A stretch of 64,000 nt of DNA from Sediminibacillus albus (lineage in GTDB: Bacteria > Bacillota > Bacilli > Bacillales > Amphibacillaceae): positions 620,001-684,000 of the forward strand of contig NZ_FNFL01000001.1 of the NCBI RefSeq assembly GCF_900101125.1, in the 5' to 3' direction. Both the position numbers and the translations under genes were made by a program. Below the pieces are notes generated by a model that saw only the letters and a program-made list of their open reading frames with translations, did not search any database and was not told the origin of the DNA. Positions 56,944 to 64,000 of the stretch are shown here, in pieces. The stretch's first letter is position 1. Every line of letters starts with the position of its first letter.

Positions 56944-58125
56944 TTAGCGTACTTTGAGTTGATTTTTCAACGCTTGAAATCCACGTTCTAAATCATTAAT
57001 TAGTAACTCTGCACCCTCCAAGCCTATCGAAAGACGGATGAGACCAGGGCTGACCCCTTGTTTTCTTAACATCTCTTCATTGCCGCGCTTGACGGGAGCA
57101 GTTACCAGGCTTTCGAATCCTCCCCAGCTGACCCCGATTTTAAATATCGATAATTGATTAATAAATAGAGCCACACTATCAAAATCGGCTTCCTTTAATT
57201 CAAAGCTAAGCAATCCGGAATAGCCGCTCATTTGCTTGGTAATAAACGGAACAGACCGCTCATCCAGCAAGCTGGGATGGTTTATTGTCTGTATCTCTTC
57301 TTTGCCTTGTAAATATTCGATCACTTGGCGGCATTGTTTCTCATGCTGTTTCATTCGCAGCGGCAATGTCCGCAGCCCACGGATAATCAGAGATGCATCA
57401 TGTGGAGCAAGAACTGCGCCATTCAATTGGTAACCATATTGAAAGATTTGATCGACTAATTGGTTATTTCCAATTACAGCTCCGCCGACCACATCACTGT
57501 GCCCACCAATATACTTAGTCAATGAATGGATGGATAAGTCAATCCCCATCGTCAAGGGTTTTTGAAAAATTGGAGTAGACCATGTATTATCAATGGCTGT
57601 CACAATCCCCTTTGCTTTTCCAATAGCAGCAATGGCCTCCAAATCAACCACATTCATTATCATCGTTCCAGGGCTCTCCATATAGATAAGTTTAGTCGTT
57701 GGCTTGATTGCTTTTTCGATCTCGTTAATTTCGCCGCTGACGAAGCTATGATCGATATAAAATCGTTTCAAGTGATCCAGCAATAGCGTCGTCGGCCCGT
57801 AGATGTTATTTACAAACAATACATGATCGCTTGTTTTTAGCAAGGACAGAAACACGGCGCTGATTGCCCCCATCCCTGATGCAAAGCACTTACACTTTTC
57901 CCCCCTTTCAAGATATGCCAATTTGTTTTCCAATAATTCTGCTGTTGGATTCACCCCTCTTGTGTAAACATAGTTTTCCCGCTCCTTCTCTTGAGCTTTT
58001 GTAAACGCTTCAAAACTTTCGAATGCAAATAAACTTGTTTGATAAATCGGGGGTGCTACTGCTCCATGATTTTCTGATACAGTCTCGCCAATATGTGTAC
58101 AAATTTCCTCGTCGCTGTAATTCAT
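56944..58125 (-). CDS. Cys/Met-metabolism PLP enzyme (transsulfuration family)
   Basis: A 393-aa fold-type I PLP enzyme. The PLP lysine is in SIHSLTKYIGGHSDVVGG. YTRGVNPTAELLENKLAYLE and AIDNTWSTPIFQKPL are conserved. Cystathionine gamma-synthase, cystathionine gamma-lyase and methionine gamma-lyase share these motifs and cannot be separated by eye. Since it lies close to selenium genes, selenocysteine or selenomethionine turnover is a possible side role. GAAGGAAA precedes the ATG. Confidence 0.82.
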   Translation of the reverse strand: MNYSDEEICTHIGETVSENHGAVAPPIYQTSLFAFESFEAFTKAQEKERENYVYTRGVNPTAELLENKLAYLERGEKCKCFASGMGAISAVFLSLLKTSDHVLFVNNIYGPTTLLLDHLKRFYIDHSFVSGEINEIEKAIKPTTKLIYMESPGTMIMNVVDLEAIAAIGKAKGIVTAIDNTWSTPIFQKPLTMGIDLSIHSLTKYIGGHSDVVGGAVIGNNQLVDQIFQYGYQLNGAVLAPHDASLIIRGLRTLPLRMKQHEKQCRQVIEYLQGKEEIQTINHPSLLDERSVPFITKQMSGYSGLLSFELKEADFDSVALFINQLSIFKIGVSWGGFESLVTAPVKRGNEEMLRKQGVSPGLIRLSIGLEGAELLINDLERGFQALKNQLKVR

Positions 58126-58316
58126 CCGATTTCCTTCTTTCTGTGTATAATTAGCACTTAATGAATCTTTTTTTATACTATCATACTTCCAACCTGTATG
58201 AAAGGTTTAATTTTTCAGACTATTCATGGGGCATGTCAATCATTAATCCCTGCCGGAATAATCTGGTATAATAATATAAAGATAAAAAGGAATTCAGCGG
58301 TTAAAGAGGTGACTGA

Positions 58317-59006
58317 ATGAAACTATTAAAGAAAAAGCGGTTATCTGAACTGGTTGCCGGTGAAATCAAGGAGTATATAAAACAAGAAAATTTACAGGCA
58401 GGCGACCGCCTCCCGGCTGTTTCAGAGTTGACTAATTCGCTGGGCATCGGCCGTTCTACCCTTCGTGAAGCTTTACAACTTTTGGAATCACAAGAAGTTG
58501 TTGAAGTACTTAATGGAAAAGGCACATTTATTAAAGATGTGAAACCATTTCAAATCAGAACATCCTTTGAGGTAGAAAACGAAAAAATGTTTTTATTGGA
58601 AGCATTGGAAGTCAGGATTGCGTTGGAAGGTAAGGCTGTAGATCTGGCCGTCAAACATGCCAGCAAAGCAGATATAGAAAAAATGGAGTTTTATTTACAG
58701 GAATATGTCCGCAACTTAAATGCAAATCAGCGGGAGCAGGCCAATCAGGCGGATGCCGGTTTCCACCAGGCGATATATGAGGCCGCCAACAACCAGCTGT
58801 TAAACAGTATCATCGATTCGATTTGGGATACCTTTCATGAATTTTGGAATCAACCTTTCGGCAAGGACGATATTTTTGACCAAAGCTATCCTTACCATGA
58901 ATCCCTGCTTGAAGCGATTAAGTCACAAAATGCAGCAGAGGCTGCACTAGCTTTCCAAAAGATAATGGATTCCGTAAAGTCATCGATTGAAAAATTTAAT
59001 CAATAA
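58317..59006 (+). CDS. FadR-subfamily GntR transcriptional regulator
   Basis: A 229-aa protein. Winged helix at residues about 8-75 (GDRLPAVSELTNSLGIGRSTLREAL) and an FCD ligand-binding domain (about 90-220) with metal-ligand positions AGFHQAIYEAANN and YHESLLEAI. It is divergent from the PLP-enzyme/nhaC unit (about 190 bp apart) and may regulate it. Confidence 0.85.
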   Translation: MKLLKKKRLSELVAGEIKEYIKQENLQAGDRLPAVSELTNSLGIGRSTLREALQLLESQEVVEVLNGKGTFIKDVKPFQIRTSFEVENEKMFLLEALEVRIALEGKAVDLAVKHASKADIEKMEFYLQEYVRNLNANQREQANQADAGFHQAIYEAANNQLLNSIIDSIWDTFHEFWNQPFGKDDIFDQSYPYHESLLEAIKSQNAAEAALAFQKIMDSVKSSIEKFNQ

Positions 59007-59053
59007 AAAAAGCCAAAACTGCCGCTTGGGTGGCTGTTTTGGCTTTTTTTGAT
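59005..59053 (+). terminator. Terminator after the GntR gene
   Basis: AAAAGCCAAAACTGCC pairs with GGCTGTTTTGGCTTTT (one mismatch) and is followed by T7. Confidence 0.85.
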
Positions 59054-59273
59054 TGCTGCTGGAAGGGCAGCAACCAAATAGACACCTTGCAAAGAAAAGA
59101 GGGAGACGCAAACTTTCACTTACAAAACGGCCAGCTGCAAAGCAAATGGAGGATTAGGCCATTTGAAAGCCGGTTTGTTCTGTGATTTAAATGTACCACA
59201 AGGCCGGAAAATCTCGCTCTCTTTTTGTCAAATAACCTTACATACTTTTTGAAAGGGGTGAATAACATATCGA

Positions 59274-61421
59274 TTACTTCTTAAATTCCATATTCCAGCT
59301 GAAATAATCATTCTTCTCACTCTTTTCATAGCTCAGATAGGCACTAAATTTCTTTCCTCGCTTACTCGTCAATCCTTTTACATAGACTTTTCCATTCTTT
59401 AATAAAGACTTAACCATTGCCTTTGTTGCTCTTTTTCTCATGGTTGCCAAATACTTGTCATTTTTCCAAATGATATATTTACAGCCGCTTTTCCAATTAC
59501 TGCACCCGAACCCCATCCTGCCTTCTACAATATTGCTGCCGCATTGCGGACAACTTCCTAACACTTCATTTGTTTTCTTAGCAACCTTGTTAATGATAAC
59601 CTCCGGTTTACCTTTGATCGTTTCGACCGATTCTTTAGTGAAGTCAAAAACCATATGAAGGAATTCCTGTTTATTCACCTTGCCTTTTTCCATGTCAGAC
59701 AGCGTTTTTTCCAATCGCCCAGTAAATTGCAAGTCAAATAAGCTGCTAATCGGAAAAGTCTCTACTAAATTAACACCCAGCTCTGTACAAACGAGGCTTT
59801 TTTGCTGGGATGTAATGTAACCGACATCTTTCAGTTTCTTGATAGTTTCTGCCCTGGTTGCAGGAGTACCAATGCTAAATCCGGTCAAAATACTGCCCAT
59901 TAAGTCGTCACTGTCATCCTCCTTAATTGTTTTACCGCAAGTTTCCATCACGCGCAGCAATGTTTTTTCGGTATGGGGTTTAGGTGGCTTCGTTACATGC
60001 GAGGAGAGCTCCGTACCGGTGACTAATGATTTCTCGTTCACTTCCACGGCAGGAATCAACGTATCCTTCGATTGTATGTTATCGACTTTTTTCCATCCTT
60101 CGCGAAGCTGTACCTTGCCTTTCGTCTGGAACAATCCTGGTATCGCCGCGTCGGTTATCTTACTGAGCAAATTGGTTTCTTCGTATTCAGCCACAGGCAT
60201 AAACTGCATAATAAAACGATTCTTGACCGCATGGTAAACCAGTTCCTGATCCTTCGTTAACCGCTTGGGTTTCATATAAGTAGGAATGATCGCACTATGG
60301 CTCTCTACTTTGGCATTGTTAAATATTCTTTTTGATTTAGTAAACTTTATTTCATCTTTATATGGAAGGCCTTCGGATAAGGTCTTCAGCACTTTGGCGG
60401 CTTTTCCTGCCAAGCTCTCATCCAATGCTGTACTCGAAGTCCTTGGATACGTAATATATTTCTTTTCATAAAGTGTTTGAGCGACCTTCAATACTTTATC
60501 TGAAGTCCAGCCGCTATACTTAGCAGTCATAAACCCTTGCAAGTTTGATAGATTGAACAAAAATGGCGGAAATTCTTTTTTTCTCTCCACTTGTTTATCT
60601 ATGATGAGCGCATGCTTGTCGCTAATTTCTGCTTCTATTGCTTCGAGGCTTTGCTTTTGCTTGAACTTCTCTTTCTTTTCCTCTACATATGTTCCTTGAT
60701 AGCTCTGATTACTATCCGTTGTAAAGGTAGCTGTCAATTTGAAATAATCCTCAGGGACAAACGAGCTAATTTCTTTATCCCGGTCATAAATAATTTTCAA
60801 AGTCGGCAGCAGTACTCTTCCAATATTCAAAGCTTTACCGCTTCCCTGCTGATACTTTAAAGTCGCAACCGATGTCAAATTAATACCGATAACCCAATCA
60901 GCCCACTGCCGGCTGATACCTGCGTCTTGTAAAGGCCTCATTGTTTCATTAGGCTTAATATTTTCCAGCCCTTGCAGCACTTCTGCTTGTGTCCATTCAT
61001 TGATTAACAGCCGATAAACCGGAATTTTGGGCGTGAAATTATTGATGATGCTATCACCGATTACCTGTCCTTCTCTGTCGAAATCACAGGCAGAAATAAT
61101 GGCACCTACATCGTTTCTGTTCATTAAGTATTTAATTGTCTGTAGTTGCTTTCGGGCTCCCAAATCCGCTCTGTCCCTGTTCCTCGGGTCGGTTTTAACC
61201 TTATATTTAAAGTCATCAGGGATAAACGGAAAATTGGCCATTTTCCATTTTGCCATTTTATTGTCATAGTCCTTTGCATCATAAAGCTGCAGCAAATGCC
61301 CGAAAGCCCACGTAATAATATAATCATTGCCTTCGAAATAACCGTCTAATTTATTTTTTATTTTTAAAGCGTCTGCGATGTTTTTCGCAACGGAAGGTTT
61401 TTCTGCTAAAATTAATTTCAT
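59274..61421 (-). CDS. topB: DNA topoisomerase III
   Basis: A 715-aa type IA topoisomerase. Toprim motifs LILAEKPSVAKNIADAL and SACDFDREGQVIG, and the catalytic Tyr in LYEKKYITYPRTSST. The C-terminus has a four-Cys zinc ribbon (CPQCGSN ... CSNWKSGCKYI, about 615-645). It relaxes or decatenates DNA using single-strand passage. The ATG at 61421 follows GGTGAT. Monocistronic. Confidence 0.95.
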   Translation of the reverse strand: MKLILAEKPSVAKNIADALKIKNKLDGYFEGNDYIITWAFGHLLQLYDAKDYDNKMAKWKMANFPFIPDDFKYKVKTDPRNRDRADLGARKQLQTIKYLMNRNDVGAIISACDFDREGQVIGDSIINNFTPKIPVYRLLINEWTQAEVLQGLENIKPNETMRPLQDAGISRQWADWVIGINLTSVATLKYQQGSGKALNIGRVLLPTLKIIYDRDKEISSFVPEDYFKLTATFTTDSNQSYQGTYVEEKKEKFKQKQSLEAIEAEISDKHALIIDKQVERKKEFPPFLFNLSNLQGFMTAKYSGWTSDKVLKVAQTLYEKKYITYPRTSSTALDESLAGKAAKVLKTLSEGLPYKDEIKFTKSKRIFNNAKVESHSAIIPTYMKPKRLTKDQELVYHAVKNRFIMQFMPVAEYEETNLLSKITDAAIPGLFQTKGKVQLREGWKKVDNIQSKDTLIPAVEVNEKSLVTGTELSSHVTKPPKPHTEKTLLRVMETCGKTIKEDDSDDLMGSILTGFSIGTPATRAETIKKLKDVGYITSQQKSLVCTELGVNLVETFPISSLFDLQFTGRLEKTLSDMEKGKVNKQEFLHMVFDFTKESVETIKGKPEVIINKVAKKTNEVLGSCPQCGSNIVEGRMGFGCSNWKSGCKYIIWKNDKYLATMRKRATKAMVKSLLKNGKVYVKGLTSKRGKKFSAYLSYEKSEKNDYFSWNMEFKK

Positions 61422-61604
61422 TTTCATCACCAATCTGCTTGGAAATTTATAGGGAGGGGAACAAATAGAGGATATTTTAAGGAAGTTAGTAATCCGTTTA
61501 ACTTAGACTTCTCAATTATAACATAAAAACAGCAGAAAGGAACAGACGTTTGCTGGAACTTGAGTAGTGTCCACGTATTACTCCCCCGCTCATTGTTTAA
61601 AAAG

Positions 61605-61638
61605 AAAACCGGCATCCTTTAAATAAAGGTGCCGGTTA
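61605..61638 (-). terminator. Terminator of the 32-aa membrane peptide gene
   Basis: Minus strand: AACCGGCACCTTTA and TAAAGGATGCCGGTT (one bulge or mismatch) followed by TTCTTTTT. Confidence 0.75.
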
Positions 61639-61648
61639 CTCCTATCGT

Positions 61649-61747
61649 TTACCAAAAGTCTTTATTATTTTCCTGATTCCTCAAAACTACAGCATAAATG
61701 ACTGTAGATAGGACCGCAAGCAGTGTAACAAATAATGTATTTTTCAA
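61649..61747 (-). CDS. Small membrane peptide (32 aa)
   Basis: A TTG start, 9 nt after GGGAGG, gives one hydrophobic helix (KNTLFVTLLAVLSTVIYAVV) and a polar tail ending NNKDFW. It lies just after ndh on the same strand and just before a terminator, so it is likely the last gene of the ndh unit. No family recognised. Confidence 0.5.
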   Translation of the reverse strand: MKNTLFVTLLAVLSTVIYAVVLRNQENNKDFW

Positions 61748-61799
61748 ACCTACTTCCCTCCCTCTTCGTGGAGAATTCGTCTACTTAAAATGATATCGA

Positions 61800-63011
61800 T
61801 TAAAACGGGCGCAGTTTCCCTTTTTTCAAGACAAGCTTTGGTCCGCCAAGCATGAATAAATAACGGTTATCAATAACATTTTTCATCGTCCTTGCGGTTT
61901 TCCCGTACAGCTTATAACCGGAAAATACGGTTCCCATTGCATGGCTGCCGCCTAAGGAAGCAACAGTTCCTTTATTATCGAACACAAAGTCTTCCAGTTG
62001 TTCGCCGCGCAGCAATGCGGCTAAATTGTTAGCAGCAGTATCTGCTTCCTGGATAGCTAATTGTGCAGTAGGTGGATATGGACGGTCATTTTCCTTGTCC
62101 ATTACCCATGAACAGTCTCCGAGCATAAAAATATTTTCATAGCCGGGAACACGTAAATCCCCATCGACATTTACCTTGCCTTTAAACACTTCAAACCCTG
62201 ATTTTGATAGGATAGAGCTGCCTTGTACCCCGCCAGTCCAGACAATCGTCCCTGCCTTGATTTCTTCATTATCTTCGCCAACAATGAAGGCATTTGGCTT
62301 ACACTCCTGGATTTTAGTACCTATCCGGAATTCCACCCCTCGATCTTCAAGGGATTTACGGGCATAAGCAACCAATTCTTCATCGAAACCAGGAAGAATA
62401 GACGGAGCAGCTTCTACATTAATAATCCGGACCTTGCTGCGTTCAATATCATATTTTCGGCAAAGCTCTGGTACCTTTTCAGCCAATTCACCGACAAATT
62501 CGATGCCAGTAAATCCAGAACCGCCGACAACAATATTCAACAAGTCATCGTTTGTTTCTTTCCCGCTGCTGTAGCGGGCAAATTGATGTTCAATATGCTC
62601 ACTTATCAAACGGCTCTTGTCCACGCTTTCGATAGACATAGAGTTTTCTTCCATACCAGGAATTCCGAAAGAAGCCTTTTCAAAGCCTAGTGAGAATACT
62701 AGATAATCATAATCTAGTTCACTATTTTCCAAAATTACCTGCTGTTCGTCTTTTTTAACTTCTTGAACAGTATCATAGACTATTTCTACTCGGTTAGTAT
62801 CAATGACATCAGTGATCAACATCCGCACTTTGTTGACATCGATCGTGCCTGCTGCCACTTCATGCAGCCATGTCGATTGGTAATGATAATTATGCTTGTT
62901 GACTAAAACAATATCTGCTTCTTCAGCACCAAGCTTCTGGGTCAGGCGCTTAGTTGTCATCATCCCGGCGTACCCTGCACCAAGAACGACAATTTTTGGT
63001 TTGTTGCTCAT
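61800..63011 (-). CDS. ndh: Type II NADH dehydrogenase (NDH-2)
   Basis: A 403-aa FAD enzyme that passes electrons from NADH to menaquinone without proton pumping. FAD motif VVLGAGYAGMMTTKRL, NADH-binding IVVGGSGFTGIEFVGEL and the second FAD motif NIFMLGDCSWV. AGGTGG precedes the ATG. A TTGTGAAC Rex-like half-site is seen upstream near 63175-63190, but the second half is poor. Confidence 0.88.
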   Translation of the reverse strand: MSNKPKIVVLGAGYAGMMTTKRLTQKLGAEEADIVLVNKHNYHYQSTWLHEVAAGTIDVNKVRMLITDVIDTNRVEIVYDTVQEVKKDEQQVILENSELDYDYLVFSLGFEKASFGIPGMEENSMSIESVDKSRLISEHIEHQFARYSSGKETNDDLLNIVVGGSGFTGIEFVGELAEKVPELCRKYDIERSKVRIINVEAAPSILPGFDEELVAYARKSLEDRGVEFRIGTKIQECKPNAFIVGEDNEEIKAGTIVWTGGVQGSSILSKSGFEVFKGKVNVDGDLRVPGYENIFMLGDCSWVMDKENDRPYPPTAQLAIQEADTAANNLAALLRGEQLEDFVFDNKGTVASLGGSHAMGTVFSGYKLYGKTARTMKNVIDNRYLFMLGGPKLVLKKGKLRPF

Positions 63012-63255
63012 TTCTTAACATCCACCTTTCACCTTTATATGAAGTGAGTTATCCTCTGAAAAAGGAGGTACACTTACTAACTCGGTTCCTTTTTGCAAAT
63101 GAATAGTTTTTATACTATCTGATGGTGGTATTTTTACGAAAAACCGTTGATGTATCAGCTTACAAAACTTTGCTATTATGTTCACAAACATAAAACTTTT
63201 CCCTACTACTGTCAAATATAAACTGTTGATAAGAATAATCGATTGCAACGGCTGC

Positions 63256-63903
63256 TTAAGCCTGCCTTGCTTGTTTTACAGCCTCCACATACTTTGCTGC
63301 CGCAGCTTCGATTTTTTTAAATTCACCTGCAGCGATAGCTTTATTGTCGACGAGATTCCCTCCTGCGCCTACTGCAATAGCTCCTGCTCTTATGTAATCC
63401 CCAGCGTTCTCTACATTGATGCCGCCCGTTGGGATCACTTTTAAGTGGGGAAGCGGGCCTTTGACATTTTTGATAAAAGAAGCGCCTACAGCAGAAGCAG
63501 GAAATACTTTTACTATATCTGCCCCCTGTTTAACTGCAGCAATAGCTTCTGTCGGCGTCATTATTCCAGGTATGGAAACTTTCCCATATTTTTTTGTCAT
63601 CTCAATCACTTCTCCATCCAGCAGAGGACTGACAATAAATTGGGCACCACTGTCGATGGCACGGCTAGCTGACTTTGCATCGAGTACAGTTCCAGCACCT
63701 ATGACTGCTCTTCCGGAAAATCTATCGCTCAACCGTTTAATGATTGTGTTGGCATTTTCCACATCTATCGTAATTTCCAGCACGTTTACTCCGCCATTTA
63801 TTAAGCTTTCAGCTACTGCTTCGACTTTATCCTCCGCTACTTTTCTGATCACAGCAATGACGCCGTTACATACTAAGCGATCAATAATAGCTGCTTTTTC
63901 CAT
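63256..63903 (-). CDS. eda: KDPG / KHG aldolase
   Basis: A 215-aa class I aldolase splitting 2-keto-3-deoxy-6-phosphogluconate. The Schiff-base lysine is in GADIVKVFPASAVG, VLEITIDVENA carries the usual acidic residue region, and the phosphate-binding loop IPTGGINVENAGDYI is present. GAAGGGAG precedes the ATG. It follows another gene on the same strand by 18 bp, suggesting a sugar-acid operon extending beyond the window. Confidence 0.92.
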   Translation of the reverse strand: MEKAAIIDRLVCNGVIAVIRKVAEDKVEAVAESLINGGVNVLEITIDVENANTIIKRLSDRFSGRAVIGAGTVLDAKSASRAIDSGAQFIVSPLLDGEVIEMTKKYGKVSIPGIMTPTEAIAAVKQGADIVKVFPASAVGASFIKNVKGPLPHLKVIPTGGINVENAGDYIRAGAIAVGAGGNLVDNKAIAAGEFKKIEAAAAKYVEAVKQARQA

Positions 63904-63921
63904 GTTTTTACTCCCTTCTCA

Positions 63922-64000
63922 CTACCTTAAGATTTCCCGGCCAGATTTATCGGGATCGACTTGATGCCAGAATGGATACCCTTCTACATCCCCCGCAACG
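63922..64000 (-). CDS. Partial C-terminus, probably a PfkB-type sugar kinase
   Basis: The last 26 codons of a gene cut off by the window edge, with VAGDVEGYPFW and DPDKSGREILR. The GD-EG-P pattern resembles the C-terminus of 2-keto-3-deoxygluconate kinase (KdgK), which would fit with eda next to it. Too short for certainty. Confidence 0.5.
   Translation of the reverse strand, partial: VAGDVEGYPFWHQVDPDKSGREILR

Noticed and set aside
59056-59273. Short open frames between gntR and topB, one with an in-frame TGA considered as a selenoprotein
   Set aside because: No ATG or Shine-Dalgarno, no recognisable protein on either side of the TGA and no convincing hairpin after it.
63170-63195. Rex operator upstream of ndh
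   Set aside because: Only the left half (TTGTGAAC) matches; the right half does not form the expected palindrome, so it is mentioned but not listed as a site.
63015-63248. 77-codon minus-strand frame between eda and ndh
   Set aside because: Poor composition, weak start; the space is better explained as the ndh promoter region.

Overview
The window reads as chromosomal DNA of a low- to moderate-G+C Gram-positive, most likely a salt- or alkali-tolerant member of the Bacillaceae. The clues are strong AGGAGG-type ribosome binding sites, a T-box leader, CodY-, CcpA- and sigma-B-like sites, an YfhD-like small protein, NhaC, and a CsbB/GtrA/YfhO set. What sets it apart is a complete selenocysteine (Sec) machinery, which is rare in this family.

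Layout. 0.6-10.3 kb: ilvE, a T-box leader, then ilvB-ilvH-ilvC-leuA-leuB-leuC-leuD (branched-chain amino acids). 10.3-13.1 kb: a cytochrome bd-type quinol oxidase and a small exported protein. 13.6-19.4 kb: a lipoprotein, an arginine-deiminase-fold hydrolase, a Nudix enzyme, an ABC exporter with a MarR regulator, and an HD-GYP membrane phosphodiesterase. 19.4-21.1 kb: a candidate small RNA, a UGA-interrupted HTH/F1-ATPase-beta-like gene and a DoxX-like protein. 21.2-29.9 kb: a lipid-linked sugar transfer module, a CAP lipoprotein, fabI and several small or membrane proteins. 30.4-34.7 kb: selA, a selenoprotein W-like gene, selB and a tRNA-Sec. 34.7-43.3 kb: an integrase-bearing island with a BcgI-like restriction-modification system and a DUF6602-like protein, ending in a second complete tRNA-Sec. 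43.3-48.5 kb: further AT-rich accessory genes with dispersed repeats. 48.5-55.3 kb: a SenB-like glycosyltransferase, a Sec-containing SelD, a sugar-nucleotide epimerase, a PhnDEC-type ABC transporter, a deacetylase with a UGA at codon 5 and a thioredoxin-like protein with a UPGC active site. 55.4-64 kb: nhaC, a transsulfuration PLP enzyme, a GntR regulator, topB, a type II NADH dehydrogenase, a KDPG aldolase and the tail of a gene running off the end.

How the genes fit together. SelD makes selenophosphate. SelA uses it to make Sec-tRNA on the tRNA-Sec(s), and SelB delivers that tRNA to UGA codons. Five genes here carry an in-frame UGA followed by a hairpin at about the expected bacterial SECIS distance: selD, the SelW-like gene, the thioredoxin, the deacetylase and the F1-beta-like gene. 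Ordinary gene calling would truncate or split all five. SelD shares a promoter and operon with a GT-B enzyme resembling SenB, the selenosugar synthase of selenoneine biosynthesis. This suggests a second, small-molecule fate for selenophosphate. The epimerase, ABC transporter and cytoplasmic deacetylase next door are candidates for the same pathway; that link is inference.

The most novel items are the HTH/F1-beta-like selenoprotein candidate, the SenB-SelD-centred locus, and the two tRNA-Sec genes with covarying variable arms 8,560 bp apart.
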